64,000 nucleotides of DNA, taken from NCBI GenBank assembly GCA_009746045.1, contig RPFO01001288.1:1-64000 (forward strand). Reading direction: 5' to 3'. This DNA is from Mesostigma viride (taxonomy: Eukaryota > Streptophyta > Mesostigmatophyceae > Mesostigmatales > Mesostigmataceae). Both the position numbers and the translations under genes were made by a program. The notes under the pieces were generated by a model that did not search any database, was not told the origin of the DNA, and saw only the letters and a program-made list of their open reading frames with translations. Shown in pieces: positions 17,333-29,158 of this stretch. Every line of letters begins with the position of its first letter. Position 1 is the first letter of the stretch.

Positions 17333-18678
17333 CTAGTCTGAGGTGGCAGGAGGGGGCTGCCAGGGCTTGTGGTCAACGTGGATGACCGCCCCCCTCCAGT
17401 ATACCGGCTTCCCCCTTGCGCTCTGCCGGAGCTGAAGGTAGGCCGGCCATAGCTCGCGTCGCCGTTGTTGCTGGGCCAGGGTCAAGTCGTCGTCCAGCGT
17501 GAAGCGAGTCTCCGAGAGCTTCTTGCGGCATTTAAGGAACGCCAGCTTGTCCGCCATGTACTTAAAGGTGAGGAGCACGGGGGCCGGGCCAGCCTTCCCC
17601 CGCGCGCGGGGGAGGCGGACAGCCGACATGTCCAGCTCACCAGTGAGTAACATGGGGGCAAGAATGGCGCGCTTAAATGCCTCAAGAAGGCTCGTGGAGG
17701 TCTCACCTGCCTGCTGGTCGAAGTGCTTGACGATGACATTGTGACTGCGCCGGGCGATGTCGGCTTCCTCGCGAAGGTCGAGGGCTTGTTGCTTGAGTTG
17801 TGCCGAGATGGTGGAGGTGGTGGAGGTGGTGTGCTGCTTAAGCAAGTCCGCCCAGGTGGAGGGAGCATCGCCGGCCGAGCCAGCAGGCGCCGGCTGGGCG
17901 GCGATGTCCTTCACCGCCTGGGCGGTGAGGCCGGCGGTGTCATGCAAGCTCTCAAGGGCGTTGGCGGTGGCTTGAAGGCGTTGGTCGAGGTCGAGGAGCT
18001 GGGCTTTGATGTCGGCAGTGGAGGCGGAAATGGCCGTGGAGGTGGAGGCGGCGGCGGTGGAAATGTGAGGAAGTTCAGCAGTCAGCGTGCCGCCGATTGC
18101 TGCTATGTCGGCAGCAAGGGGGGTCACGTGCTGCTGAAAGGCTTCCGTGAGGATGGAGCGGAGGGTGGGGACGGAAAGGGGTGGAGCCCAGATCTCGCCG
18201 TCAGAGCGCTGGAGAAGGGAGTTGAGGATGGCGTGCTGGAGATGGGGGCGGACGCAGCCGGACAGCCCGTAGATGTTGGCCCAGCGGCTGCCGTCCGGGG
18301 CGAGGAGGCGATTGATGGAGTGGAAATGGAGGCACAGGTCGTAAAGCGAAGCGTAATCCCCGAAGAAGATGCAGCGCAGAGCATCGGTCGGAGAAATGGT
18401 GGCCCAGTCGTAATCTGCGACCTTGAAAGGCCGGGGCCGAAAGCTCGGTTCTGGGCGTGAAGACCCTCCTGTGTCGTCGGCTGGGCGGGTGCGCTTGGGG
18501 TCAGGCGATGCAGATGGCGAGGCGTTAAGCCCGGGGGTTGCTGGACGACCACCAGTGCACGACTAGTGTCATCGCCGCCTGCCGGACCTGAAGGCGAAGC
18601 TGCAGCCTGAGCTGCAGAATTTTCATTGCCGAGCGCAGCCGCCAGGCTGCGTTGCGTCGAGGCGCGTTTGTGCGCCAT
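17333..18678 (-). pseudogene. LINE ORF1-type nucleic-acid chaperone remnant, one frameshift
   Basis: The frame begins at 18678 (MAHKRASTQRSLAAALGNEN). Near 18525, at a C/G run, the protein-like reading moves to another frame (SASPDPKRTRPADD, then FKVADYDWATISPTDALRC) and runs without a stop to 17333. Together this is about 445 codons. The C-terminal part (LPRARGKAGPAPVLLTFKYM, then KKLSETRFTLDDDLTLAQQ, then YLQLRQSARGKPVYWRGAVI) has the layout of the RNA-recognition plus C-terminal domains of L1-type ORF1 proteins, which coat LINE RNA. A coiled-coil-like stretch lies in between. No reverse-transcriptase ORF follows downstream (below 17333), so the element is truncated. A second degraded copy of its 5' end is at 63461. 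Confidence 0.6.
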
Positions 18679-19362
18679 ATATTGCGTTTTAGATTCGGAA
18701 AATTATATCAGCATGTGCGTCTTAGAAAGACGAAGCGATAGTGATATTCACGGCTAAATTCGGTGCTCAAACGTGAAAGTTATGAGCTCCGACAGCCATG
18801 GCTACCTCGTGGCCGGAATTTTGTGGATGGGAGATCATGTAGCGCATATTCCTTTAATTAAAAATTAATTAATGGTCACATTAAAGGCAATCATGGTACA
18901 TGAAGCGAGACAAATCATGCCTGGACGCATGGCGATGTAAGAGCCCCCCCTCCCCCACGCCAGGAGGAAGGGGTGCGTGACTGAGTAGAGTAGTTAGGAT
19001 TTTGTATTAAGAGAGACAACTTTGTATATTATCAAGGAGACAACTTTGTATATAAGATTAGAGTGAGATCAGCTAGTCTTCGCGGCTCAGTTCTAATGCA
19101 CCCACCCCCATCAGTCCATGGAATAGGTGCTCCTGCTCCAGATCCTTAATTAAGGCCAAAATGATCGAGTCCCTTCCAAACAACGTTTGCACTTAGATAG
19201 TTAGACGAATTATGCCCGACGAAGCTGGAACTTAACAGCCACAATGAATTACGGTTGTTCAGACCTTGTACAACGCCTCAGGGCATTTGGAGCCCTGAAT
19301 GGTAACAAATGCTAACAAGGTAGTGTTGCTATCAATAATGATTTTAAAAATTAATATGATGT
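18679..19362. other. Non-coding, AT-rich; likely LINE 5' flank
   Basis: No open frame of note. It contains TTAATTAAAAATTAATTAAT near 18860 and a duplicated AACTTTGTAT at 19018 and 19043. It could include the 5' untranslated region of the leftward LINE. Confidence 0.3.
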
Positions 19363-19522
19363 CATTAATTAATTAGTTATCAACATCACTCCGTTGGGAG
19401 TAAATGTAGCACATATCCCTGAGAAGGGGCATATGGCTTTTAATACATTCTAGGCTACTTCATGCAAGGGTGGGAATGTAAGCTACCCCTGCTCTAGGTG
19501 CACCAGGGCACCTGCACCACCA
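19363..19522 (+). repeat. Dispersed repeat with ACTCCGTTGGGAGT hairpin, copy 2
   Basis: This is a near-identical copy of 16889-17053 in the same orientation, beginning in an (ATTA)n run and ending at the same CACCTGCACCACCATG. Together the copies form direct repeats around a 2.3 kb segment carrying the LINE ORF1 remnant. Confidence 0.7.
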
Positions 19523-19804
19523 TGTCATATTACAACCAAAACTGGTCGTCATCATGCAAGCATCTGAAGCATGGTCGCAAAACTTCGTGTGCAAAATCTC
19601 ATGTCATAAGGAGCCCAACATTATGACAATTGCCAGGCTTTGTAAAGATTTTTGATTTAACGATGACTACAGCACAAACAGTGAGCGAAACCCTGGTGCA
19701 TGTGAATGCCTGAGTAGCGACTGTTCCTAACAGAATGCAAGATGTAAGGTAGACATTGCGAGTATGCCACAAATGTGTGATGTGCAGTGCACATGCATGT
19801 GAGC

Positions 19805-19854
19805 TACCATGGTCCGGATTCTCCCGATTTCTGGCCTGCGCTGGTTGTCTCCTT
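19805..19854 (-). repeat. Dispersed 50-bp repeat, reverse copy
   Basis: The complement of GACAACCAGCGCAGGCCAGA with the flanking GGGAGAATCCGGACCATGGTA. It lies within duplication copy A but is absent from copy B at the matching place, so it inserted after the duplication or was lost from B. Confidence 0.7.
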
Positions 19855-20943
19855 GATGTATACCCCATGACACCATACTTCTAAACTACTTAAGAACCTT
19901 GGCACATTGCAAAATGGGAAAGAAAGCTGAACAATACATGCAACATCACTCACTAACACAGCCATGTGATTGCTACCAACACGTACCATGTACATCCTGT
20001 GTGAAATTATTGGCAACGACACGCCAAGCAAACGCCAAGGTATAGTATAACTGCGACAGGCTGGCACATGTCACCTGGCATCCACGTATGCTCACCCCAA
20101 GGCATTGGCATATCCCCATGTCTATATCCGTTGCCCTTTGTGCGTACCGAGTCACCCATGCAGTCACCCACCCATGCATCCACCTGGCCCACCCACACAA
20201 GTACTCATACACTTGCGCACCTGAGTACCCAGCCACCCACTGGTCCACCCACCCGGTGACCCAGCCAGCCAGCCACGCACCTACTAAACCAACCTATCTA
20301 ACCACTCGTGCACCCAGGCACCCAGCCACATACCCACCCACTGGGACATCCACCCACCCAGCTAGCCACATATGCAATCTACCCACCTAGGCAATAAGGA
20401 GGCATTCACCCATCCTTTTATCCAGGCACCCATTACTAAAACCACGCAGCCACCTAACCACCCAGCCAGCTGGCCCCATGTGTGCCCACCAGGCCGCCCA
20501 CCCCTGACCCACCCACGCCCCTTCCCACTCGACCACTCTTTCCCCCCATACCCTTATACCCACCGACCTGCACCCACTCACCCTCACACATCCACATCCT
20601 CTCAGCCAGTCACCCACCCATCTCACCCCTAACATGCACAGCCCTCCACCCGCGATAGGTGAGTCGATCCCAACTACAAAACCACCCACCCACCCATATC
20701 CGTGCACCCACCCACCCATCTACCTTCCCCATCGCTCACCCCACCCACTTCTAATCACAGCTACACATCCACCCGCCACAAACCAACGGTGCAAATCCTC
20801 CAGCCCATGCAACAGTTTCACTCAGGCATCCAACAATGCACCCACCTAGGAGTTCCCAAACCCCGTCGATCCCCCAGCCACCTGGCGATTCACTTATAAG
20901 CAACCACCCTTGCACCCATCCACCCACCATAACCACCCACCCA

Positions 20944-21095
20944 CCCTCCCTCCCTCCCTCCCTCCCTCCCTCCCTCCCTCCCTCCCTCCCTCCCTCCCTC
21001 CCTCCCTCCCTCCCTCCCTCCCTCCCTCCCTCCCTCCCTCCCTCCCTCCCTCCCTCCCTCCCTCCCTCCCTCCCTCCCTCCCTCCCTCCCTCCCG
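20944..21095 (+). repeat. (CCCT)n microsatellite, about 150 bp
   Basis: The array is essentially pure with about 37 units. The matching place in duplication copy B (near 24545) has only CCAGCCAGCCAGCC, so the array expanded after the duplication. Confidence 0.95.
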
Positions 21096-21132
21096 CCACC
21101 CCACCCACCCACCCTCTCCAACTGCATGTGGA

Positions 21133-21760
21133 CTGCCTCTCCCAGCGACTCGGCCAGCCGTTTGAGTGTGTTTGGGACCATATGCTGATGCCCATGGATA
21201 TTACGCGCGCCATCAACCAGGCAACACCAGTGACACTTGAGCTCCTTGTTATCCTTCTCATCGGATGTACTGACGACACCCTGCACAATTACAGCTCACA
21301 AGGCAACTAACATGCTGGAGGAACGCATCCGCCGCAGTGGACGTCAGTAACGGATGTTGCAATGTTGCTGGAGGGAGGTCAATCGACCGCACCCGTACAT
21401 ACAAGGGGCAATTATTGATGCGTCATACCCAAAACAGGAAGAAAATGTGGCACAACTAACCTTGCCATCAACATGGATGGACGGAGTTGGAGACCAACTG
21501 CAGCGCGGCATTCGCAAGGGCACAGGCTGTGTTGTTCAGCAGGTCCACCGCTGGACTGCCCGATGCCGAGTCCAGGTTCTTCCTTACACAAACTCTCCAC
21601 AAGCGTGATTGTCGCGTCCTTGGCTGCCAACTGCGGAAAGGAGGCCAGTGCTCGCTTCAGCAGGAACTCGGCAATTGCAATCACGGTGGGCCCTGGCACG
21701 ATTTGCAGGCCTACACATGCTTGCCCCGCATGTGCCTCCCCCACGTGTGCATCCACCGCA
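21133..21760 (-). pseudogene. ARM/HEAT-like gene fragments
   Basis: On the minus strand, 21760 to about 21590 reads PTVIAIAEFLLKRALASFPQ and LAAKDATITLVESLC, then, after a one-base shift near 21575, DLLNNTACALANAALQLVSN. This helix-rich pattern is like armadillo, HEAT or importin/exportin repeats. A second block at 21133-21287, after a possible acceptor (TTGTGCAG), contains LKRLAESLGEAVHMQLE. The frame change and lack of flanking exons suggest a gene relic; it could also be two exons of a real gene with a sequencing error. I cannot name the family. Confidence 0.35.
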
Positions 21761-22864
21761 GTTGACGTGCTCGCTCGCAGCTCCCACTACCGCTGGCTTC
21801 GTTGCCATGTTCCTCCACCCGTTGCCTCTTGCATCTTAGCTGTTCCTCGCGCTTCTCCGCAGCCTCTCTTTCCCTCTCTTCCTCTCTCTTTTCTGCTGCC
21901 GTTCATGCCTTGCTCCAGATATAGATGTGGCTGCTTAGGCGTTCAATCTGCATCACAGAATTGGACGATATGCACGTCAAAGGAAAGCCAACCAAGCAGC
22001 AACATTACCAACAATGTAGCGGGAGGGTCAGTGCAGAGGCCAGCAACATAACTGCCTTAGTCTTGTACTCCTACCATACACATTAGGGAAGACTGCTGGC
22101 ATGGCAGCCTGCATCACAGCAATGAATTGCCGCCAACTAAAATAAGAGAGTGACTCACCGCTACTCTTCCCTGAAGCCGACTGGTCACACCTCCATTGTG
22201 GCGTTGTTTTACCACTTTAAGGCTCTTCCACAGCGTGCGATTTTGTTGATGCCATTTTCTCAATTCCTGTAGCATATATTTTGCCCCCGCCGCACGCTTC
22301 CATGGGTTGCCATGTACATCATACTTTGCTGATGCTGCAGAGAAGTCAAGCGGTTCTTTGCATTCCCTCACCTGTATTCAACGGCAACGCCAAAACGGAA
22401 TGCCAACGAATGCGGAGCGGGGGAACAAGGCATAAATCAACGCATGGTGAACTGGCAGATGCTGAGGCAGACACGACAATGCACTGGGTGCATGGCAACC
22501 ATGTGAACACTGATGGTAGCATTCACATGCCTAACAAGCATTTTCTCTGTTTCCCCTGGGTTAGAGTGTAAGGCCTATGCAAACCCAGCTAAACAACAAA
22601 ACAACACATCCTAAACTGCGCTAACTGACATGGGCAACAAACATGGCCAATGGACACAACACCTTGAAATGGCCTTTTTTTTACATAAATTATGGCCCAT
22701 GGCAAGTTTATTGTCCGATTGACCTAGGATTGGATCCCACCACTCCCCGGGATGTGTCTGGCTAGTGGTGGAGTAGTTGAGTCAAAATGTTAAGTTTACA
22801 TGGTACTCCCTGCTTAAGTTAACTCCAGATCCAAGGCCAAAACTGGCCACCTAAACCACTTGCA
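21761..22864. other. Spacer between duplication copies
   Basis: No convincing gene. A minus-strand frame at 22114-22371 (with YDVHGNPWKRAAGAKYMLQE) has some protein character but no recognised domain and no supported splice sites. T-rich and AT-rich sequence continues toward copy B. Confidence 0.25.
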
Positions 22865-24570
22865 CTTGCATAGAAACAATAGTTGATCTCAGATTATGCT
22901 GTAACTTTGCAGTGGTGATGAATAATAGTTGTTCTGACCTTGTACAAAGTTCTACGCCATTTGGAGCCCTAGTTGGTGACAAATGCTAGCAAAATTTTGC
23001 TAGCATTTGTCATTAATGGCCATTTAAAATCAATATTTAACCCAAATAATGTCAGAATGCCACCAAAACTTATTGCCATCATGCCAGCACCTGAAGCAAG
23101 GTCTCAACAAGTCATGAGCAGAAATTCAGATCATGCAGAGCCCAAAATGGTGACATTTGCCAGCAATTGTCACCATTTTTTGCTTTTTTACCCACAATTT
23201 TAACAACATTACCCACCAAAACATTCTCCAAGCTGGGGCGCATCATTTAAATCTTTGCAGGCAACTCAAGAATGACTAGTACAAACAGTGTGCAAAACCT
23301 TGGTGCATGTGAATGCCTGAGTGGTGACCATTGCTAGCAGAATCCATCATGTAAGGTAGGCATTGCCAGTATGCCACAAAGCTGTGATGTGCAGTGCATG
23401 TCCATATGTATACCCCATGACACCGTGCCTCTAAACTACTTGGCACATTGCAAAATGGGAAGGAAAGGTGAATAATACATGCCACATCACTAACACAGCC
23501 ATTTGAATGCTACCAACACGCACCATGCATGATATACACTGCGTGTACAGTAATACATGTCGAGAATATGCCGAGCGAGCATATCAAGGTGCAGTGACCC
23601 CAACGCTGGCACATGTCACCTGGCATCCACGTATGCTCACATGATATGGCATTGGCATATCCCATGTCTCCATCTCTTGCACTTTGTGCGCACCAAGCCA
23701 CCCATGCAGTCGCCCACCCATGCAGCTACCTGGCCACCCACCCACACAACTGCTCACACACTCGCGCGCCCGTGCACCCAGACAGCCACCTGTCCTCCCA
23801 CCCAGTGACCCACCCACCAAGCCAGCCGCGCACGTGCTTACCCAACTTATACAACCATGCGTGCACCTAGGCACCCAACCACCTACCAACCCACTTGGAC
23901 ATCCACCCACCCACCAAGGCACCTGCGCAACCCACACACCAACTAGGTAATAAGCAGGCATTCCCCCATCCAATGAGCCAACCACCCAACCACCCAACCA
24001 CCTAAACACCCAGCCAGCTGGCCCCATATGCACCCGTCCGGCCACCCACAGTTGACCCACCCACGCACCTACCCACTCAACCATTCACTGCCCCCACACC
24101 CTTATACCCACTGACCCACCCACTGACCCACCCACACATGCATTTTCTCAGCCAGCACCCCGGCACCTACCTCACCCCAAACCTGCACAGCCCTTCACCC
24201 GTGATAGGTGAGTCGGTCCCAACCATAAACCCATCCACGCATCCATATCTGTGCGCCCACCCGTCCATCTACCCGTCCCTTCGCCCACCCACCCACATCT
24301 AGTCATCTACACATCCACCAGCCACCAGCCACCAATGGCCCACCCACCAACCCACACACACACATACATCCCTAACCAACCAACCACCAACACACCACCC
24401 TCAAAAACGTGCAGTTGTTTCACTCATGCATCCAACAACCCACCCACTTCAAAGTCCCCAAAGCCTATCATCACCCAGCCACCTGGGCATCTGCCAATAA
24501 CCGACCGCCCTTGCACTCATCCACCCACCATGACCAGCCAGCCAGCCACCCACCCTCTCCAACTGCCTGT
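22865..24570 (+). repeat. Segmental duplication copy B, (CCCA)-rich
   Basis: This is the partner of 19.2-21.1 kb in the same orientation, about 3.6 kb downstream, with scattered small indels and substitutions. It lacks the (CCCT)n array. Pro/Thr/His-rich open frames are repeat artefacts. Confidence 0.75.
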
Positions 24571-26984
24571 GCTCCCACCTACGCAGCCAGCCATTTACCA
24601 AAGCATCCACCTATCAGCCACCCACCTGCCATTGAACCCACCCACGCCTAGGCATCCCTTGAAGCATCTATAGCCCAAGCCTCCCACCCAAGGCTCTCTG
24701 GGCAATCAAACAACCAAACAACCAATCACCCAGCTATACAACCACCTAACCACCTAACCACTCAACAACACAATCACCGAACCACCTAACTACCCAACAC
24801 CCAAACCAGCCAGGCATGTGCCCGCCTCGCATGCCCTCACCATTGCAACACCCCATACACGCCCCGCTCACCTAGCCAGCCACACACCCAGCCAGTCTCC
24901 TGCTCAACTCACGCATGAAGGCAATATCAGCCATGCATGGCCTCACCTTGCATCACTTGCATTGCCTGGTTAATTTGCATGAGACAGCTTCCATCTCATT
25001 GTCAGCAACTGAAAAGGCTCTTTCTTCACAGTAATGAATAAGCTACAACGTTGGAAACGTTCTCCCATCCCTCTTTAAAACAGTCTTTAAATCAGAAAGA
25101 CAAGGGCAAATCTCTGGACAAGGTGGCAATAACCACTGCACCATGCTCTTGAGAAAGTCTTAACAACCCAGCTTTCTACCCTTTTAGAAGCTGCCTTGCG
25201 TTAGCAACGATTCTGGGCCCTCTGGCTCGCTCACCTGGCTTAATCTGCGCTTCTTTATGGCTGCCGGGATATGCGAAGCTTGGGCCGAGGGTGTCGTGGC
25301 GAGGTCGTCTGCCCGACTCATCACTTCTCGAAACCGCACTGCCGACTAATAAAAACGATGCCCCCCTTTGCCTTTTGTATCTGGCGTCAAAAGAACAATG
25401 AACTCGCTTGGAAACACTGTCGCAAAGAGCTTCCTACAGGCATTATAAGCAATTTTCGCAGCTTTTACCGCACTTACTGCACATCCGGAAGACCATTAGC
25501 GGCCTTCGCGCGGAATCTTGGGCACGCCATATCTTCTGCTGGCTCATTGCCGCAGGCTGGCAGTATAGGAAGGTCGGGCATAGCCTAAAGAGCTGATTAT
25601 CTGACGACAAAGATATGCATTGCATGAAGCAAGAAACAGACGGATTTCGCACCCCCATATTTATTCACGTCAATGCCGGACAATTAAAAGCGAAACTCAA
25701 AAAACGAAAACACTAACGTTTTCGGGAATATTATAACGAACAAGCTGAGCTGCCAGCTATGTCGCGGTTTACGATCCAGTTAACGATAACGGCTCCGTAA
25801 CCACCCCAGTGCCTAATATTGGGGCAGCTATGGCGCCGTAACCACTACCTGACCCGTCCCGTATACCCCAACGTAACCTGAACCGAAGCCGTTCACGCCC
25901 CCGTAAACATAACCGGCCCAGTTACTGGGCCGTACCGAATCTCGGGGCCAATATTCCGAATGGTACCGTAACCGGTCCGGTAACCCAAACCGCCAACGAA
26001 TACGGACCCGTAACCTGGCCCGTCGAAGTTACCGGGCAGGTTACGGGGGCGTCGAAGTTACCGGACAGGTTACGGGGGCTTCAAATTAACTCCTAGTGTG
26101 AACTCCACCGCAAGCGGGGGAAAACTCCTCAGCTCGCCGTCACACCCTCCGTGACACTTGCACAGCAAGAGCACGGTTGAGGTTTGCGCAGGCCCATATG
26201 CATTTGATGCTCGAGGCCGCCGACGTGAACTGCATAGCGCCCGCAATGCCCGCACTTATAGGCATGTCGGGGAGTGACACGCCTTGCAGGAACTGTCGTA
26301 TCAGTAACGTTGCCCCTGCAAGACACCGTGCTGCTCATGGAGTAGGGCCGAAGCAATCCCGCAGTCCCAAACAAGAGCTCCTCGGGCTCGATCGCGCCCA
26401 GCACATACAGCGCTCGTGGACCGGGGTCAATGCCGCGCACGACCGATCACCGCCAGTCCACCCCGCTTGACTGTCTTGCGCAGGATCCCCATTCCCGCAA
26501 CAGAAACACGCCCCTATGTATGCAGTCCCCACCGCGCATCGCCACATCCCCCATGCACTCGAAGCTTGAAGACCTCTCACCACCCCTGTACCAGTGCAAT
26601 GATGGCCATGGGGTAGAGTACGTTTTGAAGCCCATACAGCCCGCCCGCCATGCACATGGAACGCCCTGCTCTGAGTCCCTCATCCATGCAACCTCGTAGG
26701 CGCGCGGACACGAGCCACTTGCAAATCACGCTCGATCGGCCTCCACCAGTGGTGCAAGGGACAACTCCCTACCGAGCTCAGCCCACAGGAGGGACGCGAA
26801 CACTGCGCGATGGTAGCATTACAATTCGTTCAAGTGGCCCGCCGGAGCGGCTGTACAATTTTTCCCAGTGAGCGCGCTGCCAAGTGTACTTGTGGGCAAA
26901 TTTTTAGGTGCCCCGTCACTTCGAGGTACTAAAAATTAGGCTACGGTACGAATTCAGCGAATTTCAGCGAATTTTCAGTCGAAC
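24571..26984. other. No recognised gene; GGTTACGG-rich stretch at 25.77-26.09 kb
   Basis: Short frames on both strands look random. From 25770 to 26090 variants of CCGTAACC occur every 15-40 bases. The end is a tandem pair of GTCGAAGTTACCGG-CAGGTTACGGGG units (about 26017 and 26048). The 26.1-26.9 kb part has several overlapping frames of high GC with no motif that I trust. Confidence 0.3.
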
Positions 26985-27185
26985 CAAAGGAAGTGACGCC
27001 AACTACCAAAAAGTTTCCGTTACGAATTTTCAGCCCAACACTCGCGCAAAATGAAGTGACGGCAACTACCAAAATGTTTCCGTTACGAATTTTCACTCCC
27101 ACACGTTTGCACAAGAGGATGTGACGGCAACTACCAAAAAGTTTCCGTTACGAATTTTCAGTCCCACACTTCGCGCAAATTTTAG
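26985..27185. repeat. About 64-bp tandem repeat, 3 copies
   Basis: The phrase GTGACG-CAACTACCAAAA followed by GTTTCCGTTACGAATTTTCA starts at 26993, 27056 and 27121, so periods are 63 and 65 bases. Confidence 0.9.
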
Positions 27186-27482
27186 TAGGGCTGCACGCAA
27201 GCTACCTTTCAAAATTTTGCGCTAGTATGGAACGCATTTCATTCGTCTGGAGGAACGCTGCCCGCCAACTATCCCCGTTCAGAATGTTCCGCCGAAATTT
27301 ACTTGAGATTTGGAAATCTGAACGTGCGCGCAAATTTTAGTAGGGCTGCACGCAAGCTACCTTTCAAAATTTTGCGCAAGTATGGAACGCAATTCATTCG
27401 TCCGGAGGAATGCTGCTCGTCAACTGCCCCCGTTCAGAAAGTTGCGCCGAACTTTACTTGAGATTTGGAAATCTGAACGTGC
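27173..27482. repeat. 155-bp tandem duplication
   Basis: GCGCAAATTTTAGTAGGGCT starts at 27173 and again 155 bases later. The whole unit, ending ATTTGGAAATCTGAACGTGC, is repeated with about 10 differences. It follows directly on the 64-bp repeats. Non-coding. Confidence 0.9.
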
Positions 27483-28800
27483 GGTTGGAGTTTCGCGGGG
27501 AAACCCAAGTTCCCTAGTAATTCACCAATGACGCGCTTCGAACACTTGCCCGCTAAAACCTAAGCAGCCGCTCCGGCTGGCCACTTAAACGAAACTTGAT
27601 GGCCATGCACAGGGTCGCGGGCAGTGACTAGGTGCTCAGACTCCAGCAGCTCGATCCTGCCTGCCTCTCCGTCTCGGGTCGCCGTTACTACAGTCCCCGT
27701 GACTCGCCCTCGACGGCCAGATCCCGCACGTCCCATGTACCTCAGTGCTCTGCCATGGCTCAGCGCGCGTCAGCGCTGGGTCCGCTCAGAGCGGATGTAC
27801 CGGCCCAATGCAGTGATACGGGTGTTACTCGGACACCGGCAGTCTGCGGGGCGACAGCGCCACATCATGTGGCATCGGCACCATGCACGCGCACTGTTGA
27901 GGCGGTGAGACAATGACCGGGCACTGCCACCGGCTTCTGATGCAACCACGACCGGCACCAGTGCAACCAGTGCAACCGCGACCGGCTGGGTCATCCACCA
28001 CTACTGCTGGCAGTACGTGCTGTCGCCATGCAACTGCACCGTGCCCGCATATGCCTGCAGCCCCGGGGGCCCTTACTCCCGACAGTCGCGGCGGACGCGG
28101 CGCGCCCTGCATGCACGGTTACGCGAGCCCAGGAGTGCCCTGACCCAGCTAGGCGTCGACTCAATGCCGGGGTAGCCAATTGGTTGGCTACCGACAATTC
28201 AACAAGGTGCTGTACATCTGTTTGCCGGCCGACCACGATTCAGTACAGGCTCCGCCCTGCCTGATCGCCCCGTCGCATCGGGGTTGCAACAGCCTCCATG
28301 CACCGTGCCGTCTCCATGCACCGTGCCGCACTAGTGAAATTAATCACGTGCAGGTGCACGAGAAGCCAAGCACGTCCCTCACGCGCTAGGAAGTCATGGA
28401 GCCGTGACTCATAGCCGCCAGCCGGAAGGCTCCCTATAATAATACTTGGCCGCATGCCATGGGACTCCGCGTCCGTTGGTCACGCGGGACGCGACGTGCA
28501 GTCAGACCGTAGTCTGGGGTCGCTGTCACTCGCTGCCGAATCCGGCATCCCGCGCGGAGATGCCTCGGTACGGATGCCTTAGTAGTACAATCATCAAGCA
28601 TCCGGTGAGCCCATGTCCAAAAGGCCAGGACCATGTGCACATGCGGTGCTGAGTGCCTGACGTGGTCCTCTTCGGGACGACCCGTTCAAGCCCGCCGCCA
28701 ACTGCAGATTATCCCATAGAGAATATATCATGGAGAAAATATATTATATAGAAAATAGAGAATATCGAAAATATATATAATATCCGCACACTGGCGCCTC
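27483..28800. other. No recognised gene
   Basis: GC-rich sequence with many short overlapping frames on both strands and no domain I recognise. If the Ty3-like element to the right were complete, its reverse transcriptase should lie here or just above on the minus strand; none is visible. CATGCACCGTGCCG is duplicated near 28298 and 28315. An AT-rich inverted-repeat-like block lies at 28715-28790. Confidence 0.3.
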
Positions 28801-28906
28801 GATCCCTGGCATGGCAGTAGAAGGGTCGTCGGATCCACGCGCGGCTGCGCATCGATCCCTGGCATGGCAGTAGAAGGGTCGTCGGATCCACGCGCGGCTG
28901 CGGTGG
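28801..28906. repeat. 53-bp tandem duplication
   Basis: The unit beginning GATCCCTGGCATGGCAGTAG is repeated at 28801 and 28854 with identical sequence through GGATCCACGCGCGGCTGCG. Confidence 0.9.
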
Positions 28907-29158
28907 ATTCCTACATAGATGGCCGGCTCGATCCAAAGCCGAACCGTGCCGATCATACAGGAGCTAGATATAATTAAGAAGAGTATGGTATCATAAAGAA
29001 GTGTAGTGGACCAGTACAAGTACTTAGTATATAAAAGGTAGGTATAGTAAAGAAGTATATGGTATTATTAGTAGCCATCTGGTTTCATACGCTCTGCGAC
29101 CCCTCCCCTTCCCCCGGGGACGACGCGTCCACGCGATCGTCCAATTACTGCCAAGGAG

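Larger units (their letters stand above)
19200..21120 (+). repeat. Segmental duplication copy A, (CCCA)-rich
   Basis: From about 19.2 kb onward the sequence is alignable with 22.87-24.57 kb. Shared blocks include GCATGTGAATGCCTGAGT (19698 and 23307), TACCCCATGACACC (19860 and 23410), TGGCACATGTCACCTGGCAT (20061 and 23605) and GATAGGTGAGTCG (20655 and 24204). The distal part is dominated by CCACCCA words. Open frames rich in Pro, Thr and His here are products of the repeat and are not called. An extended (CCCT)n tract is present only in this copy. Confidence 0.75.

Noticed and set aside
18500-18540. Programmed ribosomal frameshift in LINE ORF1
   Set aside because: Both copies shift near the same place, but one needs -1 and the other +1, and neither has a canonical slippery heptamer. 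Independent indels are simpler.
20836-21288. Repeating Leu-Pro-Pro-Ser and Gly-Gly-Arg-Glu frames at 20.8-21.3 kb
   Set aside because: Artefacts of the (CCCT)n tract in duplication copy A.
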